In this document: piece by piece, positions 1 through 11,014 of the stretch
Layout of the letters: each line of letters opens with the position of its first letter
How positions within the stretch are numbered: position 1 is the first letter of the stretch
Source: Euclidia mi
Lineage: Eukaryota > Arthropoda > Insecta > Lepidoptera > Erebidae
Direction: 5' to 3'
NCBI GenBank assembly: GCA_944739405.2
Contig: OX123182.2
Coordinates: forward strand, 40,983,598-41,047,597
Length of the DNA stretch: 64,000 nt
Notes under the pieces: model-generated
The model's database searches: none
Told to the model about the DNA's origin: nothing
What the model saw: only the letters and a program-made list of their open reading frames with translations
Translations under genes and position numbers: made by a program

Positions 1-132
1 CTAAAAGGCTGATATTCAGATTGTATTTAAAAAGATTTTGACATAATACTTATTGCCAAATGCCAAGGCTTATTGCCAAAGAGTTTGGACCTTTGAGAAA
101 ATAATATAATATGGAGTGGACAAATAATACAT

Positions 133-933
133 ATGGATACTTTACGTTATAGAAATATATATGAAATCGACATAAAGCCACCAAACATAGTGTTGTCTCG
201 TTTTTACTTAGCGATATCTCTGTTAGAAAAAAGAGATTGCCATAGGTTACTGAATACACTGATCATAGTGATTTTTTATCAGAAATGTCAATCGTGCCAG
301 TGTCGCCATATTGCTTGCCAAGTGTTTTTGGTACATCTGCTGTCAAAACGTTGTGTATCGAACAAAATAATTTTGATTTTGTGCATAAATATGTTTAAAA
401 ACCAGATGAATCAGTGCTTCAGGCTTTCCTAGAGATCGTAAAATCATGCCTAAGTGTTGATTTGAACTGTGCAGTGCAAGATAAAGCTATAATCAACACA
501 AATGTACTCTTCACAAGTAAGTAACAAGTCATGATTTATATTGTTGAAAAGGATTAGTATTTGTACAAAATATTATTACAAGAGGTTCTTTTTATAGTTA
601 ATTCAACAGGTTTTAGCTTCGTTATGGCCTAAATGTTGTTATTTTCGTAGTTTGGAATTTTCCATATTTACGTATTAGAGGTTAGTAGTGATGTTACTGC
701 TAATGTCGATATGGGTTATCGATATATAGATAATGTATAGAGACTTCCACAAACGATAACATTGATAAAACTATCTCGTGTCTGTAAATGGAAATAAATT
801 AAACATTGAACCAATTTTGTCTGTACTTAGTAAAGGAAAAGCGATATTTGACAAACTTACTTTACTAAGACCTGCTTACATAAAACCCAAAACCGCTGCA
901 TCCTGCTCTATGTTGAGGAAAATAAGCAGTTAA
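133..933 (+). pseudogene. Broken 3' end of an unrecognised spliced gene (two exons visible)
   Basis: Two coding-looking blocks are joined by a plausible 224-bp intron. The first block (about 133-516) reads in one frame to about 270, then one base over, through a stretch with PDESVLQAFLEIVKSCL, to a splice donor A|GTAAGT at 517. The second block starts after TAG at 740, in matching phase, and ends with LRPAYIKPKTAASC and a TAA at 931-933. Lesions seen: a frame change near the T6 run at about 271-276 (or an alternative exon start at 244), an in-frame TAA just before the PDESVL block, and a one-base frame change near 784 in the last block. Because the intron is kept, this is not a retrocopy; it is either a decayed local gene or a duplicated fragment. 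I do not recognise the protein. The 5' part may lie outside the window. Confidence 0.45.
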
Positions 934-1033
934 AATAATTATATTATGTTTTTTGCCAACAGATAACATGAACAGCAACTGTATGCGAGAATTCCTAGCA
1001 ATAAAACGTTGAAGAAAATAATTTTATTTATAA

Positions 1034-1238
1034 ACAAGAGGACGCCCGCTGCTACACCTGCACATTTTTTCAACTGTTTCTGTCCAATACCGTGGGAATT
1101 TCAAGAAAGTCCTTAGTGCACTCCTGCGATCCCCAAAGAACATTCATGCCAAATTTCAGCTTCCTGCACCTTATAATTTTGGCTGTAGCTTATCTGTCAA
1201 GCAATCAGTAACGCAAGGATTTTATATATTATACAGAT
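1034..1238 (-). mobile_element. Degenerate non-autonomous Helitron (same family as the 23.6, 30.4 and 37.9 kb copies)
   Basis: On the plus strand it opens with GAGGACGCCCGCTGCTAC and closes with AACGCAAGGATTTTATATAT, matching the other three copies end to end with many substitutions. The expected CTAG at the 3' end has decayed to CAAG. Oldest-looking full copy of the family in this window. Confidence 0.7.
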
Positions 1239-1360
1239 AAAAAACAAATAAATAACATGTATTAATCAATTATGATTTTTCTTACCCCCTTATGATATTT
1301 CAGTGTAGCTGTGTGTTTCATTACGGTATGTATGTTGCAAATCAGAAATCGCCGACATAA

Positions 1361-2622
1361 GGCCGGCGCGCACTGACGTCGCGGCATGGCAAAGGATTTT
1401 ATTACTGATCAAGTCATTTTCATTCTTATTTCAATGAGTTTAGAATTCATATTACTTTATTTCGATACAATCGTATCGCAGCCCGCCGTGGCATGCCGCG
1501 GGACGTTTGGGGCGCGTCGCGGCACGTCGCACTGTGGGCTGAGATCAACGTTTCATAGACATTCAAATTTTTTTTTTAAAGTGTCATTTTTTTCACATGG
1601 AATGCTGGAGGAATCTAATTACATGCCTAAAAATATACTCTTTATGAAATGGGTACGTAAACGGAAGTTTGAGAATTTTTTCTTTAAAAATTTGTATGGA
1701 GACAACATAAAAAAATACGATAACTCTGCTATCGCACAATTGGCCCTAATTCCCTTTTAGGGGATTAATCCTTGAATTATTTATGATTTTTTGACATACT
1801 CGGTATCACGGCCTCAGGTGCGCTTTTTTTTTTTTTCAAAAATGAGCATTTTTTTTTTATATGAGGCAATTTCTTTGGCTTAAGATATATGAATATGATC
1901 CAAATATCCGGGTCATATTCATATATATTATGTTAAGTCAAATTGGTCCAAAGAAATTGCCTCATATAAAAAAAAATGCTCATTTAAAAAAAAAAAAAAG
2001 CGCACCTGTGGCCGTAATACCGAGTATGTCAAAAAAACATAAATAATTCAAGGATTAATCCCCTAGAAGGGAATTAGGGCCAATTGTGCGATAGCAGAGT
2101 TATCGTATTTTTTTATGTTGTCTCCATACAAATTTTTAAAGAAAAAATTCTCAAACTTCCGTTTACGTACCCATTTCATAAAGAGTATATTTTTAGGCAT
2201 GTAATTAGATTCCTCCAGCATTCCATGTGAAAAAAATGTCACTTTAAAAAAAAAAGTTGAATGTCTATGAAACGCTGATTTCAGCCCACAGTGCGTCGCG
2301 GCATCGGCGGCACACTTGGACGCCGCGGCATGCCATGGCGTCTTGCAGTGTGCCATGACGTAATCAGTAGGTAAATAAGCTCCTGAATTCACCGTTAGTA
2401 AATCTTGTTCTCATAAATAATGTATACAGAATTGTTTTCTCTTCGACAGATCAGTTTGTATTTGTCGTTCTTCATCTTCAGCAAGAAGTGCTATTGACAC
2501 TAAATTCCAGTCAATTGGACGCCTCGGTATGACGCGGCATGCTGCGAGGTGCCGAAGCGTCTTTCGGGCTAACGAAACACGTTCCGCGCCGTGCCATGCC
2601 ATGCCGTCAGTCGGCGCCGGCC
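1361..2622. mobile_element. 1.26-kb fold-back transposable element with long inverted-repeat arms
   Basis: Outer termini are inverted copies: GGCCGGCGCGCACTGACG on the left, and its near-complement CGTCAGTCGGCGCCGGCC on the right. Inside, about 1479-1890 and 1930-2340 are near-identical inverted arms around a small palindrome near 1906 (GAATATGATCC...GGTCATATTC). Each arm encodes the same open stretch when read outward-in (HGMLEESNYMPKNILF and onward), which is simply the arms mirroring each other and not evidence of two genes. Runs of A and T differ in length between arms. No transposase is visible, so it is non-autonomous. I cannot define a target-site duplication. Confidence 0.75.
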
Positions 2623-2902
2623 GTTAGCTATCCGGATAGCCAAGCTGAAGGGGCAGTGGCCAGAGGACATAGCTCGAAGAAGCGATGGCCGTTGGGCAGA
2701 AAGGTTCTGGAATGGCGGCCTCGTACCGGACGACGCAGCAGAGGTAGGCCTCCCGCAAGGTGGACCGACGATCTAGTCAAGATCGCGGGAGGCAGTTGGA
2801 TGCGGGCGGTTCAAGACCGGTCTGTGTGGAGAACCTTGGGGGAGGCCTATGTCCAGCAGTGGACGTCGTTTGGCTGATATGATGATGATGATGATGTATG
2901 GT
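2623..2902 (+). mobile_element. RTE-like LINE, 3' terminal fragment
   Basis: Decayed reading frame of the reverse-transcriptase C-terminal tail: KLKGQWPEDIARRSDGRWAE, then after a frame change WRPRTGRRSRGRPPARWTDD and the ending WRTLGEAYVQQWTSFG. It finishes in a (GATGAT)n run at about 2878-2900. This tail with a trinucleotide end is a common lepidopteran RTE-type signature (family knowledge). 5' truncated, as usual for LINEs, and it abuts the right end of the fold-back element. Confidence 0.8.
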
Positions 2903-3164
2903 GCCATTCATGTCCGGTACTTTCATTCACAGCGACACAGTATCGATATTGGCTACCAGAGAATATTTTGTTATATCATACAAGGGACATTTTCCGCTTT
3001 ACCATGTTCGCCCGCATTTGCATTATGGAATAAACTAATTTGGCAAAAAATCTAAAGTAACTTACTACAAAATATCAATTTAAATTTTTTCTAAATCTAC
3101 AGTAATGTATTATTTACCTCTAACCGGCTCAATGTCGATATCGATTATATTCTGGAGTCCAACC

Positions 3165-3604
3165 CATAGAGATATAAAGGATAGAGTGGCAGAACAGTAC
3201 CTAACTCAATACTGTGTCGTGTCCGTCGGTGCGAGAGAGAACGCTACAGGTTAAAGGCCCCCTGCATCTCTCTCTAACAGTACATGCACAACATCAACAT
3301 TGCGCAATGGCGTGCTACCTGTAACTATTATTTCTATCAGTTTATCAGTAATCAATAGTTTAAAAATATATAAACTTTTTTGTCACTTCAAACTATCTTC
3401 GTGTATCAATAAAAACAATTTTTAAACTATTGATTACTAATAAACTGATTTAAAAAATAGTTACAGGTAGCACGCCACTGCGTAATGTTGATGTTGTGCA
3501 TGTATTGTTAGAGAGAAATGCAGGGGGCCTTTAATGTTGCGTTCTCTCCCACCGGCGGACACGAATAGGCCCCACTCTGCCACTCTATTTTTAATATCTC
3601 TATG
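3165..3604. mobile_element. hAT-type MITE, copy 1 (440 bp)
   Basis: Terminal inverted repeats start CATAGAGATATAAAGGATAG and end in the complement ATATCTCTATG. Flanked by GTCCAACC (3157-3164) and GTCTAACC (3605-3612), an 8-bp target-site duplication with one mismatch, as for the hAT superfamily. Nearly the whole element is one long imperfect palindrome. A second copy lies at 10123-10576. No coding capacity. Confidence 0.85.
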
Positions 3605-3612
3605 GTCTAACC

Positions 3613-4112
3613 CAACGGCAGTCATTTTATTTTCCACATAATTTCGTAGGTATGCGCGCAAATTTCGTAGGTACGTCCAATCCATGTTATTCACAGATCT
3701 GTGGTTTATTACTAGAAAAAGTAAGAACCCTTCAAAAATTAAAAAAATATAGTTTTCTTTTTCATCTTCTAGCAACACAAATCGTATTCGCTAGTACGTT
3801 AGCTTTAATAATTTCGACTTCTTACTGAACCGAGACAACAGTGATTTTAGTGCTGGTATGAACGCTCTCATCGCAAGCTTTTAAAAGTGCTTACGCCAGA
3901 GTTCAACGCAATCGTTTTTTAAATCCTCGTGCGAATGATGCCTAAAGGTGCTATACTTTGTCGATAACAAAAAAACTTGTCGATATATGCTTTGCGTTGC
4001 CTAATATGCGCCCAACCCTAATGGACGCCATTTTATTTGCATACGTTTCGTAGGTATGCACGCTAACTTCGTAGGTACGTCCAATCCATGTTATTCACAC
4101 ATCTATGGTTTG
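3613..4112 (+). repeat. Direct duplication of a ~95-bp segment upstream of PGS1
   Basis: Positions about 3613-3712 and 4018-4112 are diverged direct copies. Both carry CATTTTATTT, two TTCGTAGGTA-like blocks and then CGTCCAATCCATGTTATTCA. The copies are separated by about 300 bp and the second ends roughly 190 bp before the PGS1 start codon. Between and after them (3713-4304) I see no gene. Just before the gene there are several TGACAT/TGACA motifs (4158-4205) which may belong to the promoter; their role is unknown. Confidence 0.75.
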
Positions 4113-4304
4113 GACGTTTGCCTTAGGTTATATTTCTTTGCTTATTGCCATCAATTTCTGACATTGACATATTTGACATGACATTAAATAAATTGTATTG
4201 ACAGTGTCAGGCAGGAGATTTGATTTCTATCTTATTTTTGTGTCTCATTCTTGTAATTACTCGTATTTAAATATAATATATGTGTTAAATATAGCAAAAT
4301 TAAA

Positions 4305-7300
4305 ATGTTGCTGAACGGTAATATACCATTAAGATTTAAACCCGCTGAGTTCCACCACTTCAATTGGTTGTATGGTGTTGCACCGTGTTTTCCTGTAAAT
4401 GCCTCTAAAGTTAATATTATAAGCGATCCAAGAAAGTTTTATGATACCTTATGTGAGAGATTTCGGAACGCTAATCGTAGAATATCGATCGCGAGCCTCT
4501 ATGTAGGCACTGGTGCCTTGGAAAAGCAACTTTTGGAGGTTACTAAAGCTAACTTGGAAAGGCAAAAAGATTTAAAATTCAAAGTCCTTTTGGATTACCA
4601 GCGTGGTACACGAGGAGAAGTGAACTCAGTATCGTTGTTAAAGGAGTTAGTTGATGATATTCCTGAACAGTGCAGTGTTAATTTGTACCAGACGCCTAGA
4701 TTGCAGGGCTCATGGTCTAAGGCTTTGCCTTCAAGATATAATGAGCTTGTAGGTCTTCAGCATATGAAGTTGTATATAGCGGATGATTCAGTATTACTCA
4801 GCGGTGCTAATTGTTCCAATGACTACTTTCATCAACGGCAGGACAGATATGTTGAGATTGAGGATCCAGAATTGGCAAATTTTTATAGTGAACTCATAGG
4901 TATGATGACTATGTAAGTTAGTATTACTTGTTTTTTTTTTTTTTAATTTTCTGCTACTCAAGAAAAAAAGGGTGCTTAATTAATAAATTATAATATTTTT
5001 CTAGTTTTCTTTCAAAGCAAGAGGTATTTTGTCATGACAGTTTTTATTTTTCTTTTCTTTCAAATATGCTATGTTATAAATTTATTAGTAAATACTTTGT
5101 TTTTATTATTCAAGGACATTATTTGGTTGCCTCTATTTTATTTACCTATTTTCCTGATTTGCATTTCAGATGAAGTTAGCAACTTTAGTAAGCAGTGTGT
5201 TAAAAGTGGAATACATGACAGGCAGTTTGCCTCCAAAGAAGGTTTTGTTAAAGAAATGAAGAACAAAATTAGTCTGTTTTTAGAAAGATGGAAGGAACAA
5301 CAAATTACTAAATTGTCATCCTTGCAAGACTGTGATGGTAAGTAACAGAAATATGGCAGCTTCAGGACATTGTTTTGGTGGAGAGGGGATGGAACTTTTG
5401 GCGGTTTAAATTGTTTGTCATGAGAAGAGTGACTCTTTTGAGACCCTTAGCTCAAACAAAGATCGGCCTCTAAAAATTAGCATGAAGTAATTCAACTTTT
5501 CATGTTCATAGAATATAGTTTCTTACAAACACACTTTGTTTAATGTGAATTTGTGTGGAACATTACAGATGGGACTAAAGACACTTGGGTGTTCCCATTA
5601 GTACAAATGGGTGAGTTTGGCATCACACAAGACGAACAAGTGACTAGTGGAATCCTAGCCTCAGCGCCTGATGGATCGTACATGCAGCTAGCAACTGGCT
5701 ACTTCAACCTTACTGATCAATATGCTAAAACATTGCTGGCAGATTGCAAGTCTAATATCAGCTTGCTAATGGCTCATCCCAATGTATGTAATAACTTTAT
5801 GTATATTATTCTTGTAATGTGGATATTGGGCAAATTCGCAAAATCGCAACATTCTACCTGTTGCGATTTAAGATATTTGTTTTACTCACTTTTCTAGTTT
5901 AACAAAATTTGTAATTTTAAGGCAAATGGTTTCTTGGGAGCAGCTGGCCCTGCAGGTGGCATACCACATGCTTATTCTCTAATTGCTAGCAAGTAAGTGA
6001 TTTCATTACGACATATCATATCCTTTAGTCTATGGTTAAATTTTACTTTGCCTTGGAACCAAATTATGACAGGTTTGTCAGTGCGAAATCACGGCTGATC
6101 ATAGGCCTCAAGGTTCGCCATAGATCTGCTGATATCTAGCCGTTTTCCGCAATCTTAATCGGATCGTTGGTCCATCTTGCGGAAGACCTACCTCGGCTGC
6201 GTCGTCCGGTACGTGGCCGCCACTCAAAAAGCTTTCTGCCTGAACATAGCTCCCTCGCCTTATCGCCCGCTGAATGACCTTGAGCTTTGTGATAAGTTCC
6301 ATAGTACTACCAATCTATATTGTGATTTATTTACTTACAGATTTTGGCAAAGGGTGGTGGATTCCAATCAGACAAATAGGGTAAAAATGTTGGAGTATGA
6401 GAGGCGTGGCTGGACCTTTCATGCAAAAGGCTTATGGTAAATATTTTAAATGTTTTTCATATCTTTTAGTGCTTATGTTTATGTGTTTCTGGTGACAACT
6501 GACTTATCAATGATGTAGGTATTGAATTGAATTCGCATTTGTGAATAATTTGCATTGCAGTGCATGTGTGGGCTATATGCTATCTTTTGAAATGCCACAT
6601 GGTAAATACTATTCTATTCAAGTTGTTACGCAACCTTATGAAACAGTAGCTACTGTTTGAAGACTTTAAAGGAAAGTGGCCGAAATTGGTTTCTAATGAA
6701 AAGTGTTGGTTTCACGCTTGGAGGCTAAGATGTACTTACTCAAAGATCCCAAACTACCAATATGCTAATCAGTCCGTAATTAAAGTCAATGCCGGTGACC
6801 AAATAGTGATCGTCAAGGGCAATATTTCTACCCGGTGACTATAGTTGTCTACCCCTACCATGACTGTACTCTAAGTGTCTAAACACACTATGCCGAACTT
6901 ACGCGACCGAAGTTCGGTATGATTACGCCTGCAATCCTATTTAAATTACTGACGACACACTATGACCGAAATTACCTACGTTGCGTTATAGTGTACAGCG
7001 TAACTTCGGTCAGGCGTAACCGAAAAGTTCGGCGGAAACTTCTCTAGTACTAGATAGTGGAGCACACATTATACGCGACCGAAGTTCGGTTCGATTGCCG
7101 ACGAAGATACTAGTAGTTGAGCACACATTATACGCGACCGAAGTTCGATTTGATTGCCGATGAAGATACTACACAAAGTTGCGCAATTAATTTCGACCGC
7201 GTAGGTTCGGCACTTATGGTGTGTCATATCAGCCGAATACGTCGGAACGTAAATTCGGCCGCGGAGCTTCGATCGCGTAAGTTTGGCATAGTATGTTTTG

Positions 7301-7946
7301 ATACTAATACTTTTTGCAGCTCGGTTTAGAGATCGTGTAACGAAAGGTTGGTAACCAGTCAACATATTTTCCAGGTACTATCCACCGGGCTGCGGAGTGC
7401 CTTGGGCCACAATAATTGGTTCAGCGAATTTGGGAGAAAGATCCGTGAGGCGTGATCTCGAGGCACAGGCTGCTATTTTCACAGTTTCTTCAGAATTACA
7501 GGTACACAATTTAAAATGATGAAGGTATAATTACTTTCCTTTTAATTTGCCCACACTTGGCCAGCCAGTGGACTATGGTCTAAGCATAATGAAAAGAGCC
7601 CTGTGCACTGTGCGACAGTCGGACAGAGAGCTGTTGATGACATTTATCTTCATTGCCACTGACTTGAATACTTATAGCTTAGTTAGGTGTTAGGACAGTC
7701 TAGATCTCACATTATCTATAACGAAAAATACCCAGAGTCTATCTTATTTCGAAACCTCTATCATTGTTATTGATCGACGATTTGGTTAATTTAAATATGT
7801 ATCTACGTTCTGATTTACAGAAAAAAATGTACGATGAAACGCGACAGTTGCACGACTACGCTTCAGAATGCACCAGTGAACTACAAAAGCGCGAAACACC
7901 GATGTGGGTGCGCGCCACCGTCGGTCTGTTTAGGACATACTTCTAA
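4305..7946 (+). CDS. PGS1: Mitochondrial CDP-diacylglycerol-glycerol-3-phosphate 3-phosphatidyltransferase (PGP synthase)
   Basis: Exons 4305-4899, 5170-5337, 5569-5783, 5922-5992, 6341-6436, 7375-7501 and 7821-7946 all have GT-AG borders and join in phase to 465 codons plus TAA. The enzyme makes phosphatidylglycerophosphate from CDP-diacylglycerol and glycerol-3-phosphate in mitochondria, the committed step toward phosphatidylglycerol and cardiolipin (family knowledge). It is a phospholipase-D-fold protein. The first HKD half is seen at H153-x-K155-x4-D160 followed by LLSGANCSNDYF; the second at H377-x-K379 (RRGWTFHAKGLW) followed by IIGSANLGERS near 395-405. ASLYVGTGALE (63-73) and ATGYFNLT are further conserved blocks. 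Human PGS1 is about 556 residues; this form has a shorter N-terminus, and I see no strong targeting peptide. The start is the first ATG after stops in frame. Introns 4 and 5 hold transposon sequence, and the 3' flank is LINE-derived. Confidence 0.95.
6100..6302 (-). mobile_element. RTE-like LINE tail fragment in PGS1 intron 4
   Basis: Read on the minus strand it gives a decayed version of the same LINE tail as at 2623-2902 (...DDAAEVGLPQDGPTI in one frame, the GRRSRGRS..RW block in another). It is antisense to PGS1 and lies wholly in the intron between exons ending 5992 and starting 6341, filling most of that 348-bp intron. Confidence 0.75.
6881..7298. mobile_element. MITE with internal 59-bp tandem repeat in PGS1 intron 5
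   Basis: Ends are inverted: AAACACACTATGCCGAACTT at 6881 against the complement of AAGTTTGGCATAGTATGTTT ending at 7298. Inside, the palindromic word ACCGAAGTTCGGT recurs, and a unit of 59 bp is tandemly repeated (about 7057-7115 and 7116-7174, each with GAGCACACATTATACGCGAC). Intron 5 is otherwise unremarkable (6437-6880 and 7299-7374). I could not settle the target-site duplication. Confidence 0.7.
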
Positions 7947-7979
7947 AATCGTTATTTATTATACATATACCATGTACCT

Positions 7980-8110
7980 GACGACGCAGCAGGGGTAGGC
8001 CTCCCGCAAGGTTGACCGACGACCTGGTTAAGATCGCTGGCTGGCTAAGATCGGTCTGTATGGAGAACCTCGGTGGAGGCCTATGCCCAGCATTGGGCGT
8101 CTCTAGGCTG
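7980..8110 (+). mobile_element. RTE-like LINE tail fragment immediately 3' of PGS1
   Basis: Begins 33 bp after the PGS1 stop codon in the same orientation. It matches the 2623-2902 tail at nucleotide level (GACGACGCAGCAGGGGTAGG, CTCCCGCAAGG, GGAGGCCTATGCCCAGCA), with an internal deletion. It probably contributes to the PGS1 3' UTR. No canonical AATAAA is evident in the few hundred bases after the stop. Confidence 0.75.
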
Positions 8111-8597
8111 ACATAATTATTATAACACCATCGCTAATTAATGTGATATAATATGCAGTATAATTTTAAGAATGGTAAAATTGTACTGATAGTTTACAAA
8201 TAATTTTGGTACTTACAAGGTGCTTTGTTAAGTATTTTCTTCCATATAAGCTGTAGGCATGCTTAAAATTTTGCCTTAATTAGATGCCCCTTGGGCTGAG
8301 GAAAACAAATATAATATGTGCGTTTGAAAATATTGTTATTTATCATCGTTGTGTTGTATGATAGGTCCCAAAATAAGATATTTGAGTAAGTTGTTTTCGC
8401 ATAAAGTCATGGCCTGGGATCCAACGATATATCGAAAAATCGATATATCGATATCGAATAATCTCAATATATCGTGATGGAATATTGGGTAAAATGTTGT
8501 CACTGCAATATAGACTCTAACCACTGAATATTCGATTTATCCATGGATTTTGGACCGTTAAACGATTGGTGGTAGCCAAAGCCACTCTAGCACTCAC

Positions 8598-9561
8598 CAG
8601 CCCGTCCAGCATACGCACCACGAGAAAATTATCTCTACACGTTTACTCGTGTTTATGACGATTATCTTATTAACTCGCTGACTCTAACATGGTTACACAC
8701 ACGATTCGACTCGTTATGTCAAATGTAGCTATAATAGTCGTTTTTACCTATCTGTGGCATTTCTCTCGACGATTCCTAACATGACGGCCCAATATTACTC
8801 GATTATGACAAATTTTGACAACTAAAATAGTAATAATAGGCGTCATGCTTTCATACGACGACAACTACACGAGTAACTAAAAATATTTCTTTAAAACAAC
8901 AAAGAAAATGGCAGTCCCTTATTATAATTATTTAATAATCTTATATGAAGAGCGCCACGCGAGAAAAGTTCAAAGAAAGCGAATTAGGGATCTCTGTGAC
9001 CCTTTTACGTTGAACGACAGAGAATTCCAGTTGCTTTGGCGTATATCAAAACCAATGGCTCTGTTTCTCATAGAAAGGCTTGCCACGGATCTCGAGCCTC
9101 ATCCAGATGGCCTGCCTGTCTATTTAAAGATAACTTAATATCATTATTATCGAAGCTGCGCATGGGACCTCATTCTTATTCAACACAGTAGGTAACAATT
9201 GTTAATACTTTGTAGGTATTGACATCAGTTTCGAATTAACAACTTTTGAATTACAATACATACAAATGTCAAATAGTAGGTACATAATATGATAAACTAT
9301 AGAGGTGGATACAAGTCTTTTAAGCCATTTGAGCACAAATTGAATGAACTAAACCGGTGTGGTTACATTAATAAATGCCGTAATTTACATTCTATGTTTC
9401 AAAGGGCAACATCGGTTACTCGTGCAACGAGAGCGAATTCTTCGACGTGAAGCTTGTCTATCGTGGCGCGCATGTTAAAGAAAACGAGATATTAACCGAT
9501 AACGACAATATTTCTTCATTCACGCGTGTGATATCTCGTGGTGCGTATCCTAGGCGGGCAG
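8598..9561 (+). mobile_element. Internally deleted PIF/Harbinger-like DNA transposon
   Basis: Inverted ends: CAGCCCGTCCAGCATACGCA on the left and the complement of CTGCCCGCCTAGGATACGCA on the right, both followed inward by CCACGAGA. Between them lies a short transposase-like frame (8908-9138). The remainder of a normal Harbinger (the DDE catalytic part) is missing, so the copy is dead. The target duplication is not clear. Confidence 0.6.
8908..9138 (+). pseudogene. HARBI1-like transposase, N-terminal remnant
   Basis: A 76-residue frame from ATG at 8908. The part RIRDLCDPFTLNDREFQLLW, then RISKPMALFLIERLATDLEP, resembles the N-terminal region of HARBI1-type nucleases/transposases (typically RRxRDxxDPFxLxDxxFxxLFRLSKxxAxxLI..L). 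A full protein would be around 350 residues with a DDE triad; none of that follows. A further open stretch at about 9388-9590, crossing the right terminus, is not recognisable as the missing part. Assignment rests on motif memory only. Confidence 0.55.
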
Positions 9562-10122
9562 AACAGCTCTCTACATTTAAATTTCTCTAATCTACATGCT
9601 GATTTTTAATTGGTTTTGGAGCGAACGCTATCTGTATACTAATGGTTAATGGAACCTAACCAGCTAATAAAATTTGAAATCTAAGCTATAAAAATTGTAA
9701 CAAAAATAATAAGTTATTGGTTCGAGAGTTCGTAGTTACCACTCTTATGAAAGAAATCGCGCGCGCCGATGTATGTTCGATCGTGCCACACACATACATA
9801 CACAGATAGATATTAAACATACGACACACACAGATAAACATTGCACTGTAGGTACAGACCCCGCCCCCGGCGTGCGCGCGTCGCAACGCGGGGCGACAGG
9901 GGTGGGTGCGGGGGTCGGTTGCAATTTGTCGCTCGTCACTTCGACAGCCTTTACTTTTAGTCTTGCGAAATTAGGTCAAAGGGACGCCCGAACGTCACGT
10001 TCCATCCGGTCACTGTACCCGTGTTACGTCGCGCGCGCTTCATAATGGATCGCTATTATGAATATTCCAATGTTGAGTTCGCGTCTATGGTGCGAGTGTA
10101 TTAAGAAGCGACGTGTCCGAAG
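9562..10122. other. Gene-free stretch with a short GC/CpG-rich block
   Basis: No gene is supported. 9780-9840 is a CA/CACATA-rich low-complexity run, and 9858-9925 is a CpG-rich block (CCCCGCCCCCGGCGTGCGCG). Overlapping open frames here are low-complexity artefacts. Confidence 0.5.
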
Positions 10123-10576
10123 CATAGAGATATAAAGGATAGAGTGGCAGAGAGGGGCCAATGAGTGTCCGTCGGTGCGAGAGAGAACGCTACAGTTAAA
10201 GGCCTCCTGCATCTCTCTCTAACAGTACATGCACAACATCAACATTGCGCAATGGCGTGCCACCTGTAACTATTATTTATATCAGTTTATCAGTAATCAA
10301 TACTTTAAAAGTTGTTTTTATTTATACACGAAGATAGTTTGAAATTACAAAAAAGTGTATATATTGTAAAAAATTGACCATAATACAAATTCAATGTTTG
10401 GGGACACAACGACAACACACTTTGACAGTTGCCAACCCCATTGTAGAATGTAGAGCATGCGTTGTTAAAGAGAGATGCAGGGGGCCTTTAACTGTTGCGT
10501 TCTCTCTCCCACCGGCGGACACGACACAGTATTGAGTTAGGTACTATTCTGCCACTCTATCCTTTATATCTCTATG
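10123..10576. mobile_element. hAT-type MITE, copy 2 (454 bp) with perfect 8-bp duplication
   Basis: Same family as 3165-3604: begins CATAGAGATATAAAGGATAG, ends with its complement. Flanked on both sides by GTCCGAAG (10115-10122 and 10577-10584), a perfect 8-bp target-site duplication as made by hAT transposases. The interior is a long imperfect hairpin. Confidence 0.9.
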
Positions 10577-11014
10577 GTCCGAAGTGTAGTGTAAAATACA
10601 TAGGTGATAAGGTGAAAGAAACACATAAGTGAAACTAAAAGACAATGTGAGAATGGTGTGTAAATTGATTGTGATGTAAATGATTTGGTTTATTCATTAT
10701 TGAATACCTACTGTGATTACATTCTTATAATTACGTTGGAAATACGCAAGTACTAAACTTTTCCATTGTTAAAATCTTTGTCTAGTTATTCAAAAGATAA
10801 TATAGGTACCTATGACTAATAACGTAACTAATTCTTAGTTTATCGTTTTTCTTCTACAAGTTCATTATGATTTCGTGAACCCACAGCTTATTTCGGCGAT
10901 TTTTGATTCTAAGTCCGAGTAATGTACGAAGGAATTATTGAATAGGTATAGCTATTTAGTTACATTTTTTCATTTCGTTTATTGTTCTAATTATTATTTA
11001 TTACTGCACTTCAT

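Noticed and set aside
6881..7298. CRISPR-like spaced repeats
   Set aside because: Only two tandem 59-bp units within a MITE in a eukaryotic intron; no spacers.
9686..10045. Cluster of open frames on both strands
   Set aside because: Arises from CA-repeat and CpG-rich sequence; no protein features.
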